From: Nanobdellota archaeon
Lineage (GTDB): Archaea; Nanobdellota; Nanobdellia; Parvarchaeales; Parvarchaeaceae
Assembly: GCA_021818665.1 (NCBI GenBank)
Contig: JAKATQ010000010.1
Location: 1-24,732, forward strand
Length of the DNA stretch: 24,732 nucleotides
Direction: 5' to 3'
Both the position numbers and the translations under genes were made by a program. Positions 1 through 5,451 of the stretch are shown piece by piece (positions within the stretch are counted from its first letter, which is position 1; every line of letters starts with the position of its first letter). The notes below the pieces were generated by a model. It worked only from the letters and a program-made list of their open reading frames with translations. It was not told the DNA's origin and searched no databases.

Positions 1-8
1 TTCCGATC

Positions 9-100
9 TGGGGCGGCCGGGATTTGAACCCGGAACAACCAACGGTCTTTACTATTGAGTACCCAAGGCTGGTATCATAACCAAGTTAGATCACCGCCCC
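9..100 (-). tRNA. tRNA-Pro (anticodon UGG) with a 17-nt intron
   Basis: Read on the minus strand this folds as a full cloverleaf: 7-bp acceptor stem GGGGCGG/CCGCCCC, discriminator A, T arm CCGGG-TTCAAAT-CCCGG, five-nt variable loop and anticodon stem CCAGC/GTTGG. The anticodon TGG is at 63-65. An intron (45-61) sits at the canonical position between nt 37 and 38. Removing it leaves 75 nt. The splice region forms a bulge-helix-bulge: the two 3-nt bulges are GG|T and AC|C, and the intron's own hairpin is TACT-CAAT-AGTA. CCA is not encoded. The last base (position 9) adjoins a possible sequencing-adapter remnant. Confidence 0.95.
45..61 (-). other. tRNA-Pro intron (17 nt)
   Basis: Seventeen extra nucleotides lie after position 37 of tRNA-Pro. 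The outer helix of the splice motif is the anticodon stem. The central helix pairs loop bases C32-T33-T34 with AAG in the intron. The inner helix TACT/AGTA lies wholly inside the intron. Both predicted cuts fall after the second base of a 3-nt bulge, as archaeal tRNA-splicing endonuclease requires. Confidence 0.85.
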
Positions 101-116
101 AAACGACAAAGTCGAT

Positions 117-130
117 TTATTATATTAATA
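117..130. promoter_or_regulatory. AT-rich box shared by divergent tRNA-Pro and tRNA-Gly
   Basis: TTATTATATTAATA lies between the two divergent tRNA genes. Its centre is about 26 nt from the tRNA-Pro 5' end and about 32 nt from the tRNA-Gly 5' end, so a single TATA-like element could serve both directions. Confidence 0.5.
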
Positions 131-157
131 CGAGCAACAATAAAAGCTATAATAATC

Positions 158-228
158 GCGGCCATAGTCTAGTGGTAGAACGGTGGCCCTCCAAGCCACT
201 AACGCGGGTCCGAATCCCGCTGGCCGCA
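158..228 (+). tRNA. tRNA-Gly (anticodon UCC)
   Basis: Complete 71-nt cloverleaf with no intron: acceptor GCGGCCA/TGGCCGC, discriminator A, anticodon stem GTGGC/GCCAC with loop CCTCCAA (anticodon TCC at 190-192), variable loop TAAC and T arm GCGGG-TCCGAAT-CCCGC. The T loop has C where T is usual at its second position. CCA is not encoded. It is divergent from tRNA-Pro. Confidence 0.96.
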
Positions 229-240
229 TATTACGTTAGA

Positions 241-249
241 TTAATATAC
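241..249 (+). promoter_or_regulatory. TATA box for the small membrane protein gene
   Basis: TTAATATAC is centred 26 nt upstream of the ATG at 271. That is the spacing of an archaeal TATA box to a transcription start, so the message is probably leaderless. This supports 271 as the start rather than an upstream in-frame ATG at 55. Confidence 0.6.
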
Positions 250-270
250 GAAGCCGTCCAATCCGATATC

Positions 271-618
271 ATGGGCGCAAGCAAGTTGGAAAACGTACTG
301 ATAACAGAAAGCCAGCCGAAGAAATTACAACACAGCGCCGTGTATTATGCCTATCTGGAAGCGCATCCCGACGACGCGGGTGGCAGATACGCACAGCAAA
401 TGCCGCGTCACTACGGCACCGCGGCTTTCGGGTCATTTATGACCGCCTCTTTCGGAGCCGTGGCATACGAACTTTTGGCTCAGATGCATAGTGCAAGTCC
501 GTTTGGCGGAGTTTTTGCTGCGGGGCTGGCCGCGTTCGACGCCATACTCGGCATTACCGGTATCCTTACCGGTAAAATCCTTTGGGACTATGAGACGAGC
601 AGATGCTCAAATCGCTGA
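271..618 (+). CDS. Small two-helix membrane protein, unknown function
   Basis: The product has 115 residues. The N-terminal ~45 residues are polar, with several Lys, His and Tyr. Two hydrophobic stretches follow, at about 49-70 and 79-105, rich in Gly, Ala and Phe and suited to a membrane hairpin. The C-terminus is a short polar tail. No family is recognised. The frame is open upstream to position 55, but that stretch overlaps both tRNAs. The ATG at 271 with a TATA box 26 nt upstream is therefore the better start. The gene stands alone: tRNA-Gly lies upstream and a non-coding stretch downstream. Both the coding status and the membrane topology are inferences from composition. Confidence 0.6.
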   Translation: MGASKLENVLITESQPKKLQHSAVYYAYLEAHPDDAGGRYAQQMPRHYGTAAFGSFMTASFGAVAYELLAQMHSASPFGGVFAAGLAAFDAILGITGILTGKILWDYETSRCSNR

Positions 619-718
619 TTTTTATCAGCATAACGAACCGCTCTCGGATAATTTAGCGTTAAACGCCAAAACCGCTTGCAAAGTATTCCAGAAAAATCTG
701 TGCTCTTTTAAGGCAGTA

Positions 719-751
719 TTATATAAAAAATGTTAAAGATTCATTATAATA
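719..751 (+). promoter_or_regulatory. TATA-like boxes upstream of the 773-998 RNA candidate
   Basis: TTATATAAAA (719-728) is the strongest TATA-like sequence here. CATTATAATA (742-751) is centred 26 nt before position 773, near the first base of the closing stem of the RNA candidate. Which of the two is used cannot be decided from sequence. Confidence 0.4.
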
Positions 752-772
752 GAATAATAGTCAATATAACGT

Positions 773-998
773 AATAGGCAACATGAATTTGGTAAAGTGT
801 TCGAACACTACGGCAAAGCAGGTCCCCAGAGAGAGGCAGATAGCCCGAGATTACTGATTTATGCTACTATGGACGAGAGGGCTGCGTATCCACTGATAAC
901 ATGAACGAAGAGACCACGATCGCAAAACTGCGCGAAAGTCCGAGAGCGTCGAGGCCGTCCGTAAACGAATGCCTTGGTGGGCACCGGAGAAAGTTGCA
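773..998 (+). ncRNA. Candidate structured RNA resembling the RNase P RNA specificity domain
   Basis: This stretch has no credible ORF but pairs well. A closing stem joins GCAAC (778-782) to GTTGC (993-997). Hairpins are GTGTTCGAACAC (797-808), CGCA-AAAC-TGCG (921-932) and AGGC/GCCT (952-955/971-974). GGTC (821-824) pairs GACC (912-915). Inside it GATAGCCC (839-846) pairs GGGC (879-882) plus TATC (887-890). The two flanking single strands read CAGAGAG..GCAGA and TAACATGAACGA, resembling RNase P conserved regions II and III on either side of P12. GTAAAC (961-966) and CCGGAGAAAG (984-993) also resemble the bacterial/archaeal segment closing that domain. The catalytic-core signatures (CR-I and CR-V in the correct order, P4) were not found. 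Presence of a structured RNA is moderately supported; its family is a hypothesis. The rest of the gap, 619-772 and 999-1054, shows only AT-rich promoter-like sequence and a weak hairpin at 999-1011. Confidence 0.45.
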
Positions 999-1054
999 TA
1001 GAACTTTTCTAGGTCAATTTTATGAATAATACTGCACTAAAATAAGCAAAAAGA

Positions 1055-1063
1055 CTTAAATAT
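1055..1063 (+). promoter_or_regulatory. TATA box deciding the 1085 start
   Basis: CTTAAATAT is centred 26 nt upstream of the ATG at 1085 but only 11 nt from the in-frame ATG at 1070. Transcription would therefore begin at about 1085, beyond the first ATG. Confidence 0.65.
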
Positions 1064-1084
1064 CCCGATATGCAGGCCGTATAT

Positions 1085-2023
1085 ATGAATAAGACGATAA
1101 TAGCAATTATCGGAGCCATTATTATAATAGTAGCTGCGGTAGTCGCTATCGAAGTCTTTGGAGTTTTGGCACCGAATGTTTCTCCTTCGAGCCAATCCAC
1201 TTCAGGTTCTCCTTCCGGTCAATCTGGCCCGTTTGCCGGCGAAACGAATGTGGCCCAGATATTAGCGACGGCAAATTCGCTATCGTCGAAGATTAAAACG
1301 CTAAATATAAGTTATCAGTATATTAATCCCATACAGATCTTACTGCAAAACGGCTCGAATATAAAAGGATCAGATGGCAGTTATAATTTTTCTATTTCGA
1401 TATACTCCGGGAGGCTTAGAGCCGCCGAGAGCGCATCGAGGAATTTCGCTCAGATACTTACTGGTCTTCAGCTCCCGTCTTCGTTCAGCAATATAGACAT
1501 TAGGAGCATTGCCTTTTCAAATGGGACTGCTAATATCACCTGCTCTAATAGTTGGGTGATTCATTTAATTGTTCTAAATCAGAGCGTGGCTAATGAAAAT
1601 GCCGTTAATTGCACATACGTTCCCTCGCCCCCTCCATCGCTCAGTAGCCTATTTACTAACTTTAGTAGCTCAATGTTGTACGCGTCGACACTAGGAGAGG
1701 CGACGTTAGGCGGACTCCAGTCATCGATAAACAACAGCGTGAAATTCGACAATCTAGGGATAACTACTATTGATGGGCAGCAATGCACAATGTTTAAATA
1801 CACATCTAATAGTAGTATTGTTCTGCACTTTTGTTTTTCGGATAGTATTGGTGTTCCCACGTTTTTTAACACATCCGTTTTCAATTCAAGCGCATCAATA
1901 AATGGATCCACCATAAAAACGGCTTCGATCTTAACCTCGCTCATCGGAACGGCTCCGACGGCCGCAAGCATTTCTTCGCTGCCGCCCGATTACTTTGGAA
2001 ATATAACTTTATCAAAGTATTAG
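1085..2023 (+). CDS. Membrane-anchored, sequon-rich extracellular protein, unknown function
   Basis: The product has 312 residues from the ATG at 1085; an in-frame ATG at 1070 lies too close to the TATA box. It opens with MNKT and an uncleaved-looking hydrophobic helix (about residues 4-26, Ile/Val/Ala-rich). A Ser/Pro/Gly linker (about 28-50) follows, then a Ser/Asn/Thr-rich ectodomain. The ectodomain carries many N-X-S/T sequons, for example NIS, NFS, NGT, NIT, NQS, NCT and NNS. A few cysteines (CSN, NCT, QCT, HFC) could form two disulfides. This fits an N-anchored, glycosylated surface protein. No domain family is recognised. Codon use is clearly more AT-rich (AAT, AGT, TCT, ATA) than in most neighbours, which may mean recent transfer or low expression. 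It is transcribed alone. Confidence 0.75.
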   Translation: MNKTIIAIIGAIIIIVAAVVAIEVFGVLAPNVSPSSQSTSGSPSGQSGPFAGETNVAQILATANSLSSKIKTLNISYQYINPIQILLQNGSNIKGSDGSYNFSISIYSGRLRAAESASRNFAQILTGLQLPSSFSNIDIRSIAFSNGTANITCSNSWVIHLIVLNQSVANENAVNCTYVPSPPPSLSSLFTNFSSSMLYASTLGEATLGGLQSSINNSVKFDNLGITTIDGQQCTMFKYTSNSSIVLHFCFSDSIGVPTFFNTSVFNSSASINGSTIKTASILTSLIGTAPTAASISSLPPDYFGNITLSKY

Positions 2024-2213
2024 GTCGATTTGGCTTATCTGACAATCGTACTGGCGATAGTGTAATCAGCTTCACGACTCCAGCTTAAATTTGCGAAGCT
2101 TTCGAAAAGCGAAATATAACTCTGATAAACGATACTTAAAAAAATATATCGATATTAGTTGGCCGATTGCCGAATATAAAAATTTACCAGCGTCTTCGTA
2201 GGCGATTTGGATA

Positions 2214-2222
2214 CTTTTATTA
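2214..2222 (+). promoter_or_regulatory. TATA-like box for tRNA-Ser
   Basis: CTTTTATTA is centred about 30 nt upstream of the tRNA-Ser 5' end, in the otherwise featureless AT-rich spacer 2024-2247. It may also drive the downstream membrane protein gene. Confidence 0.45.
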
Positions 2223-2247
2223 AGTGACTATTGTTTCTATCTGTTAT

Positions 2248-2330
2248 GCCGGGTTGGCTGAGCGGTTAAAGCGTCGGTCTCGAGAACCGATTTCCGAAAG
2301 GATGCACAGGTTCGAATCCTGTACCCGGCG
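2248..2330 (+). tRNA. tRNA-Ser (anticodon CGA)
   Basis: Class II tRNA of 83 nt. Acceptor GCCGGGT/ACCCGGC with discriminator G, as is usual for archaeal serine tRNAs; anticodon stem TCGGT/ACCGA with loop CTCGAGA (anticodon CGA at 2281-2283); long variable arm around TTTCCGAAAGGATGC; T arm ACAGG-TTCGAAT-CCTGT. No intron and no encoded CCA. A protein gene begins 13 nt after its 3' end. Confidence 0.95.
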
Positions 2331-2343
2331 CTTTTGATCGCCA

Positions 2344-3834
2344 ATGAAACATTATAAAAAATCTGGTTTGAAAGACACCATAAAGTCTGCTTATTCGGCG
2401 GCTGTAAGGTTCGTCTACCGATGGAGGACAGTATTGGTGGCATCCTACCTGACAACGTCCATAATCCTGTTCTTCTTTCAGTTCAATCTGCTGACCAACT
2501 GGGACATGCTGGTCCGGATATTAAACGCGAATTACCTCTTTCACGGAGGATACTATTTTGAGCCGGCACGCGCAGTGCTAGAGAGCTTCCTGATCGGCGT
2601 GTTTTCTTTCTTTATGGGGAACTACGCTGTCTACGGATTCATGGCCCTTTCTACCGTCGTGTTTTTTCTTTCTGCGTGGCGGCTCTCGGCGGCTTTTGGG
2701 CTGGACAGCCTCCTTTTTCTGACGGTGCTGATGAATCCGTACGTGCTTCTTTACGGCATGAGCAATGGATCGGAGCTCCTCATCCTGGCGTTCCTCATGC
2801 TTTACGTGGCGGCCATAAAGACAAAGAGTTATCTTGCAGGGTTGTTCTTCGGCCTAGCATTCATGTCAAAATATTATGCCGTTTATTTCCTGCCGCTCAT
2901 GGTCTTTTTGGTGGAGAGGGATGTCATACAGTCGATAAAGAGACTCGGAATAAATCTCCTTACACTGTTTGCGGTCCTTCTGCCCTACTTCGTTTTCAAT
3001 CTTGTGTATTTTGGGAATCTTTTATACGGCCTCGCCCTCTCCTATCTGAACAACGGCATAGAGGCAGGGTCGCCGCAGTTCCTGTCGGCTGGCTTCATAG
3101 AACTCGCAGTGCCAGCCGTCATACTGGCCGGCGCGCTTTTGTTCCGAAGGAAGTTGGTCCTGCCCCGCCTCAGGCCAGCATTAATCTTATCGGTTGCATT
3201 CGCGGCTTCTATTTATCTTTATTATGCTTCAGGAGCATTGTCCATCCCGGCATCTAACGCATATAGGTTTTTTCTGCCGGCGATGCTGTTCTCCCTGATA
3301 TCAGTTTCAATGTTTTTGGAAAAGAAGACGGTGGTCTGGCTAATTGTGCTGCCACTGGTAAGCTTCCCAATCGCTTTTTTGGCCGTCAGCTCCCAAGCGC
3401 AGACAGCCCCTCTGCCAGGCTACTTCAGCAACGCCGTGTCAGATTTTGCGAGCGTATATAACACGACAAACTGTACCGTATACTCAAACGACTGGGTCGA
3501 ACTGGATTATTACGGACTGCCGGCTGTCGCTGGACCGCGATACGAGCCGACCGTTTACAATGGCACACCGATAGTAAGCTTTGGAGAAGCGAATACCACG
3601 TATCCTCTGCGCTTCAGGGCCGGAAACCTGTACATATACGGGGGAGCGTACTGCAGGTTCTATAAAGTACAATCAAGTTTTATATCATCAGAAAACGCAT
3701 ACCTTGCCTATACGAATCAAACGCTTATACCGGAAGACCCATGCTTCTGGCTTTTCGGCATGTCTCCGAAGCTCCAATGGGCGGATAGCTCCTGTGATTA
3801 TGTAAACGGCGCGGCCGCCGCCATTTTAAGATAA
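2344..3834 (+). CDS. Polytopic GT-C-like glycosyltransferase (putative, lipid-linked sugar donor)
   Basis: The 496-residue protein has a short basic N-terminus and roughly ten or more hydrophobic segments up to about residue 350. A soluble, probably extracytoplasmic C-terminal domain of about 140 residues follows, with sequons (NTT, NCT, NTT, NQT) and several cysteines. The first predicted outer loop reads NWDMLVRILNANYLF, then HGGYYFEPARAVLES. An acidic residue in this loop followed by a GG-YF-P-R pattern is typical of GT-C enzymes (PMT/ArnT-like) that transfer sugars from polyprenyl phosphates. The next gene encodes a Dpm1-like synthase that could make such a donor. The specific sugar and acceptor are unknown. 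The ATG lies 13 nt after tRNA-Ser with no SD site and no room for a separate TATA box outside the tRNA, so co-transcription with the tRNA is likely. Confidence 0.7.
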   Translation: MKHYKKSGLKDTIKSAYSAAVRFVYRWRTVLVASYLTTSIILFFFQFNLLTNWDMLVRILNANYLFHGGYYFEPARAVLESFLIGVFSFFMGNYAVYGFMALSTVVFFLSAWRLSAAFGLDSLLFLTVLMNPYVLLYGMSNGSELLILAFLMLYVAAIKTKSYLAGLFFGLAFMSKYYAVYFLPLMVFLVERDVIQSIKRLGINLLTLFAVLLPYFVFNLVYFGNLLYGLALSYLNNGIEAGSPQFLSAGFIELAVPAVILAGALLFRRKLVLPRLRPALILSVAFAASIYLYYASGALSIPASNAYRFFLPAMLFSLISVSMFLEKKTVVWLIVLPLVSFPIAFLAVSSQAQTAPLPGYFSNAVSDFASVYNTTNCTVYSNDWVELDYYGLPAVAGPRYEPTVYNGTPIVSFGEANTTYPLRFRAGNLYIYGGAYCRFYKVQSSFISSENAYLAYTNQTLIPEDPCFWLFGMSPKLQWADSSCDYVNGAAAAILR

Positions 3835-3842
3835 GTTTTTAA
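3834..3842 (+). promoter_or_regulatory. TATA box for the Dpm1-like gene
   Basis: AGTTTTTAA overlaps the last base of the upstream stop codon and is centred 27 nt before the ATG at 3865, predicting a leaderless message independent of the upstream gene. Confidence 0.55.
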
Positions 3843-3864
3843 CGATTCACCGCTTTGAATTTTA

Positions 3865-4902
3865 ATGACAGATAATTTTGTCATCGTGCCTACATACAAA
3901 GAGGCTGACAACCTCAGAAAACTCCTGCCGGCCCTTAGGAGGTATCGCGTAATAGTCGTCGATGACGATTCTCGCGACGGCACGGAAAGAGTGTGCTCAA
4001 AGTTCAAAAATGTAAAATTGATAGTCCGAAAGGTGAAACGGGGAATGGCTTCAGCAAGCCTAGACGGATTGCGCAGCATATCGGACAGACAGGGGAAAGT
4101 GGTCTTTATGGACGCGGACTTTGAACACGACCCATCCAAACTCACGGCGTTTTTTAGAAAACTCGGCAGCCTTGATTTTGTAGTCGGAGTAAAGAAGGGC
4201 AAAAGACGGCTATCAAGAAGGCTTCTGTCGTGGTCCGGTAAGCAGGCGACGTACATGTTCCTGCCCGATACAAAACCACTGCACGATCCGATGTCGTGCT
4301 TTTTCGGCTTGAAGATCTCCAGCATAGACAGCGCGGCCCTTGAAAAAATCAGAGTAGAGCCGTACGGAAAACTCATGATCGCCTTGTTACTGGCACTAAA
4401 AATCGGCTCAAAGATAGGAGAGGTCGAATATGCTTACGGCGAAAGAAAACGCGGCTCCTCAAAGATCAGCTTCGCCGGCATAAGTGATTATATAAGAGAG
4501 CTAGCGAGATTAAACGATAACCGCTTCCTATATTTCCTTGTCATAGGCGTGGTGGGGATCCCGATAAACGAAGGGCTGGCAGCGCTGTTTTATCCGCACA
4601 TGCCCCTCGCATACGCGCTTTTCGCCGCCATAGCCATATCGACGGTGGTAAACTTTTTTGCCAATCACTACATAACCTTTCGCTCAAGAGCACGGTTTTG
4701 GCACGCCTTTGCGAAGTTCATAGCGCTGACGGCCATAATAACCGGCGCGACCAACTTCCTTGTAGCGATAGCCCTGTCTTTCTTCGTTTTCTATCTGCTA
4801 TCGAATTTTTTCGGTATAATAGCAGGCTTTTTAGTAAAGTACTTTATATCAGAAGAATATGTCTGGCGCACGTCTCAAAGCAGATGCACGTTTGTGCGAT
4901 AG
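3865..4902 (+). CDS. Dolichol-phosphate-mannose-synthase-like GT2 fused to a GtrA-like membrane domain
   Basis: The 345-residue protein has two parts. Residues 1 to about 215 form a GT-A, family 2 domain. It opens VIVPTYKEADN; VVDDDSRDGT (31-40) binds the nucleotide and D83-A84-D85 is the DxD metal site. The pattern matches Dpm1/polyprenyl-phosphate glycosyltransferases, which load mannose or glucose from a nucleotide sugar onto polyprenyl phosphate on the cytoplasmic face. Residues from about 223 onward carry four hydrophobic segments with the GtrA-type ending NHYITFR, a family linked to moving or anchoring lipid-linked sugars. This fused layout is known in archaea. The upstream GT-C-like gene is a plausible user of the product. 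The start is supported by a TATA box 27 nt upstream. The sugar is not predictable from sequence. Confidence 0.88.
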   Translation: MTDNFVIVPTYKEADNLRKLLPALRRYRVIVVDDDSRDGTERVCSKFKNVKLIVRKVKRGMASASLDGLRSISDRQGKVVFMDADFEHDPSKLTAFFRKLGSLDFVVGVKKGKRRLSRRLLSWSGKQATYMFLPDTKPLHDPMSCFFGLKISSIDSAALEKIRVEPYGKLMIALLLALKIGSKIGEVEYAYGERKRGSSKISFAGISDYIRELARLNDNRFLYFLVIGVVGIPINEGLAALFYPHMPLAYALFAAIAISTVVNFFANHYITFRSRARFWHAFAKFIALTAIITGATNFLVAIALSFFVFYLLSNFFGIIAGFLVKYFISEEYVWRTSQSRCTFVR

Positions 4903-4979
4903 CCCGGAGACGCCAGCGGCTGAAGAAGGCGTTTTCCTTATTGAAAAATTGGCGGCCTTGCGAAAAGGCGGCAGCAACC

Positions 4980-4989
4980 TTTTTATTGG
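4980..4989 (+). promoter_or_regulatory. Possible TATA box for the MazG-like gene
   Basis: A TTTTTATT run is centred about 24 nt before the ATG at 5008, within the 105-bp spacer after the GT2/GtrA gene. It fits the leaderless pattern seen elsewhere but is a weaker match. Confidence 0.4.
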
Positions 4990-5007
4990 CTACGGCAATC
5001 TAATGAG

Positions 5008-5376
5008 ATGGAAAAACGGCTGCAGGAACTGCAAAAGATGGTAAAGACTTTTGTGGAAGAGCGGGATTGGCGCAAGTTCCAGACAGCAAAGGAATTGGCA
5101 GTAAACGCCTCGGTGGAGGCCAATGAACTGCTGGAGCTTTTTTTGTGGCACGACGGTTCCGAGATAGACAACAAGCTGATGGCCGGCGCGGACCCAAGGC
5201 TACTGAAAAAGATAAAGGATGAGACTTCTGACGTCTTCTTCTCGTGCCTCGCCATAGCCGACCAGCTCGGATTCGACATGGAAGAGGCTTTCCTGTCCAA
5301 GTTCGCCGAGATAAACGAGCGCTACGACAAGGACATTGTCAAGGGAGACCCGTCAAAGAAACCCGCCAAAGACTAG
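5008..5376 (+). CDS. MazG-like nucleotide pyrophosphohydrolase (RS21-C6/dCTPase type)
   Basis: The 122-residue all-alpha protein matches the compact single-domain MazG-like family, which hydrolyses (d)NTPs to NMP and pyrophosphate to clean the nucleotide pool. The N-terminal ERDWRKFQTAKELAVNASVEANELLELFLW is characteristic. The metal-binding pattern E37-x2-E40 and E72-x2-D75 (DETSDV) is complete. It ends with the usual NERYDKD and a Lys/Pro-rich tail. The closest known type by motif is the RS21-C6/dCTP pyrophosphatase group, whose members prefer modified or pyrimidine deoxynucleotides; the substrate here is not established. It lies 75 bp upstream of the AAA/HerA/helicase set on the same strand, which hints at a DNA-maintenance role, but that set has its own TATA candidates. 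Confidence 0.85.
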   Translation: MEKRLQELQKMVKTFVEERDWRKFQTAKELAVNASVEANELLELFLWHDGSEIDNKLMAGADPRLLKKIKDETSDVFFSCLAIADQLGFDMEEAFLSKFAEINERYDKDIVKGDPSKKPAKD

Positions 5377-5395
5377 TGCTTTTTGGCCGAAACGA

Positions 5396-5425
5396 ATATT
5401 TATACGACCACCATTCTCTATATTT
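5396..5425 (+). promoter_or_regulatory. Two TATA-like boxes upstream of the AAA ATPase gene
   Basis: ATATTTATA (5396-5404) would give a leader of about 25 nt. CTCTATATTT (5416-5425) is centred about 31 nt before the ATG at 5452 and would give an almost leaderless message. An in-frame TAA at 5446-5448 excludes any start upstream of 5452. Confidence 0.5.
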
Positions 5426-5451
5426 CTGTAGAATCGGCGGTCTGCTAAGCG

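Noticed and set aside
55..270. Upstream extension of the 271 gene to an ATG at 55
   Set aside because: It would run through the end of tRNA-Pro and the whole of tRNA-Gly; a TATA box 26 nt before 271 gives a better start.
935..942. GAAAGTCC resembling RNase P CR-I
   Set aside because: It lies downstream of the CR-II/CR-III-like parts and has no partner able to form P4, so it is probably coincidental; a circularly permuted RNase P is not supported.
780..1000. 5S rRNA or SRP RNA as identity of the first RNA candidate
   Set aside because: The conserved 5S core and the SRP helix 8 GNAR/AGCAGC signature are both absent.
2676..3257. Plus-strand open frame of 193 codons inside the GT-C-like gene
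   Set aside because: Out-of-frame shadow with Pro/Arg/His-rich low-credibility translation; the main frame has clear membrane-protein character.
4859..5044. Small frame bridging the GT2/GtrA and MazG-like genes
   Set aside because: Overlaps both real genes in another frame and has no recognisable features.
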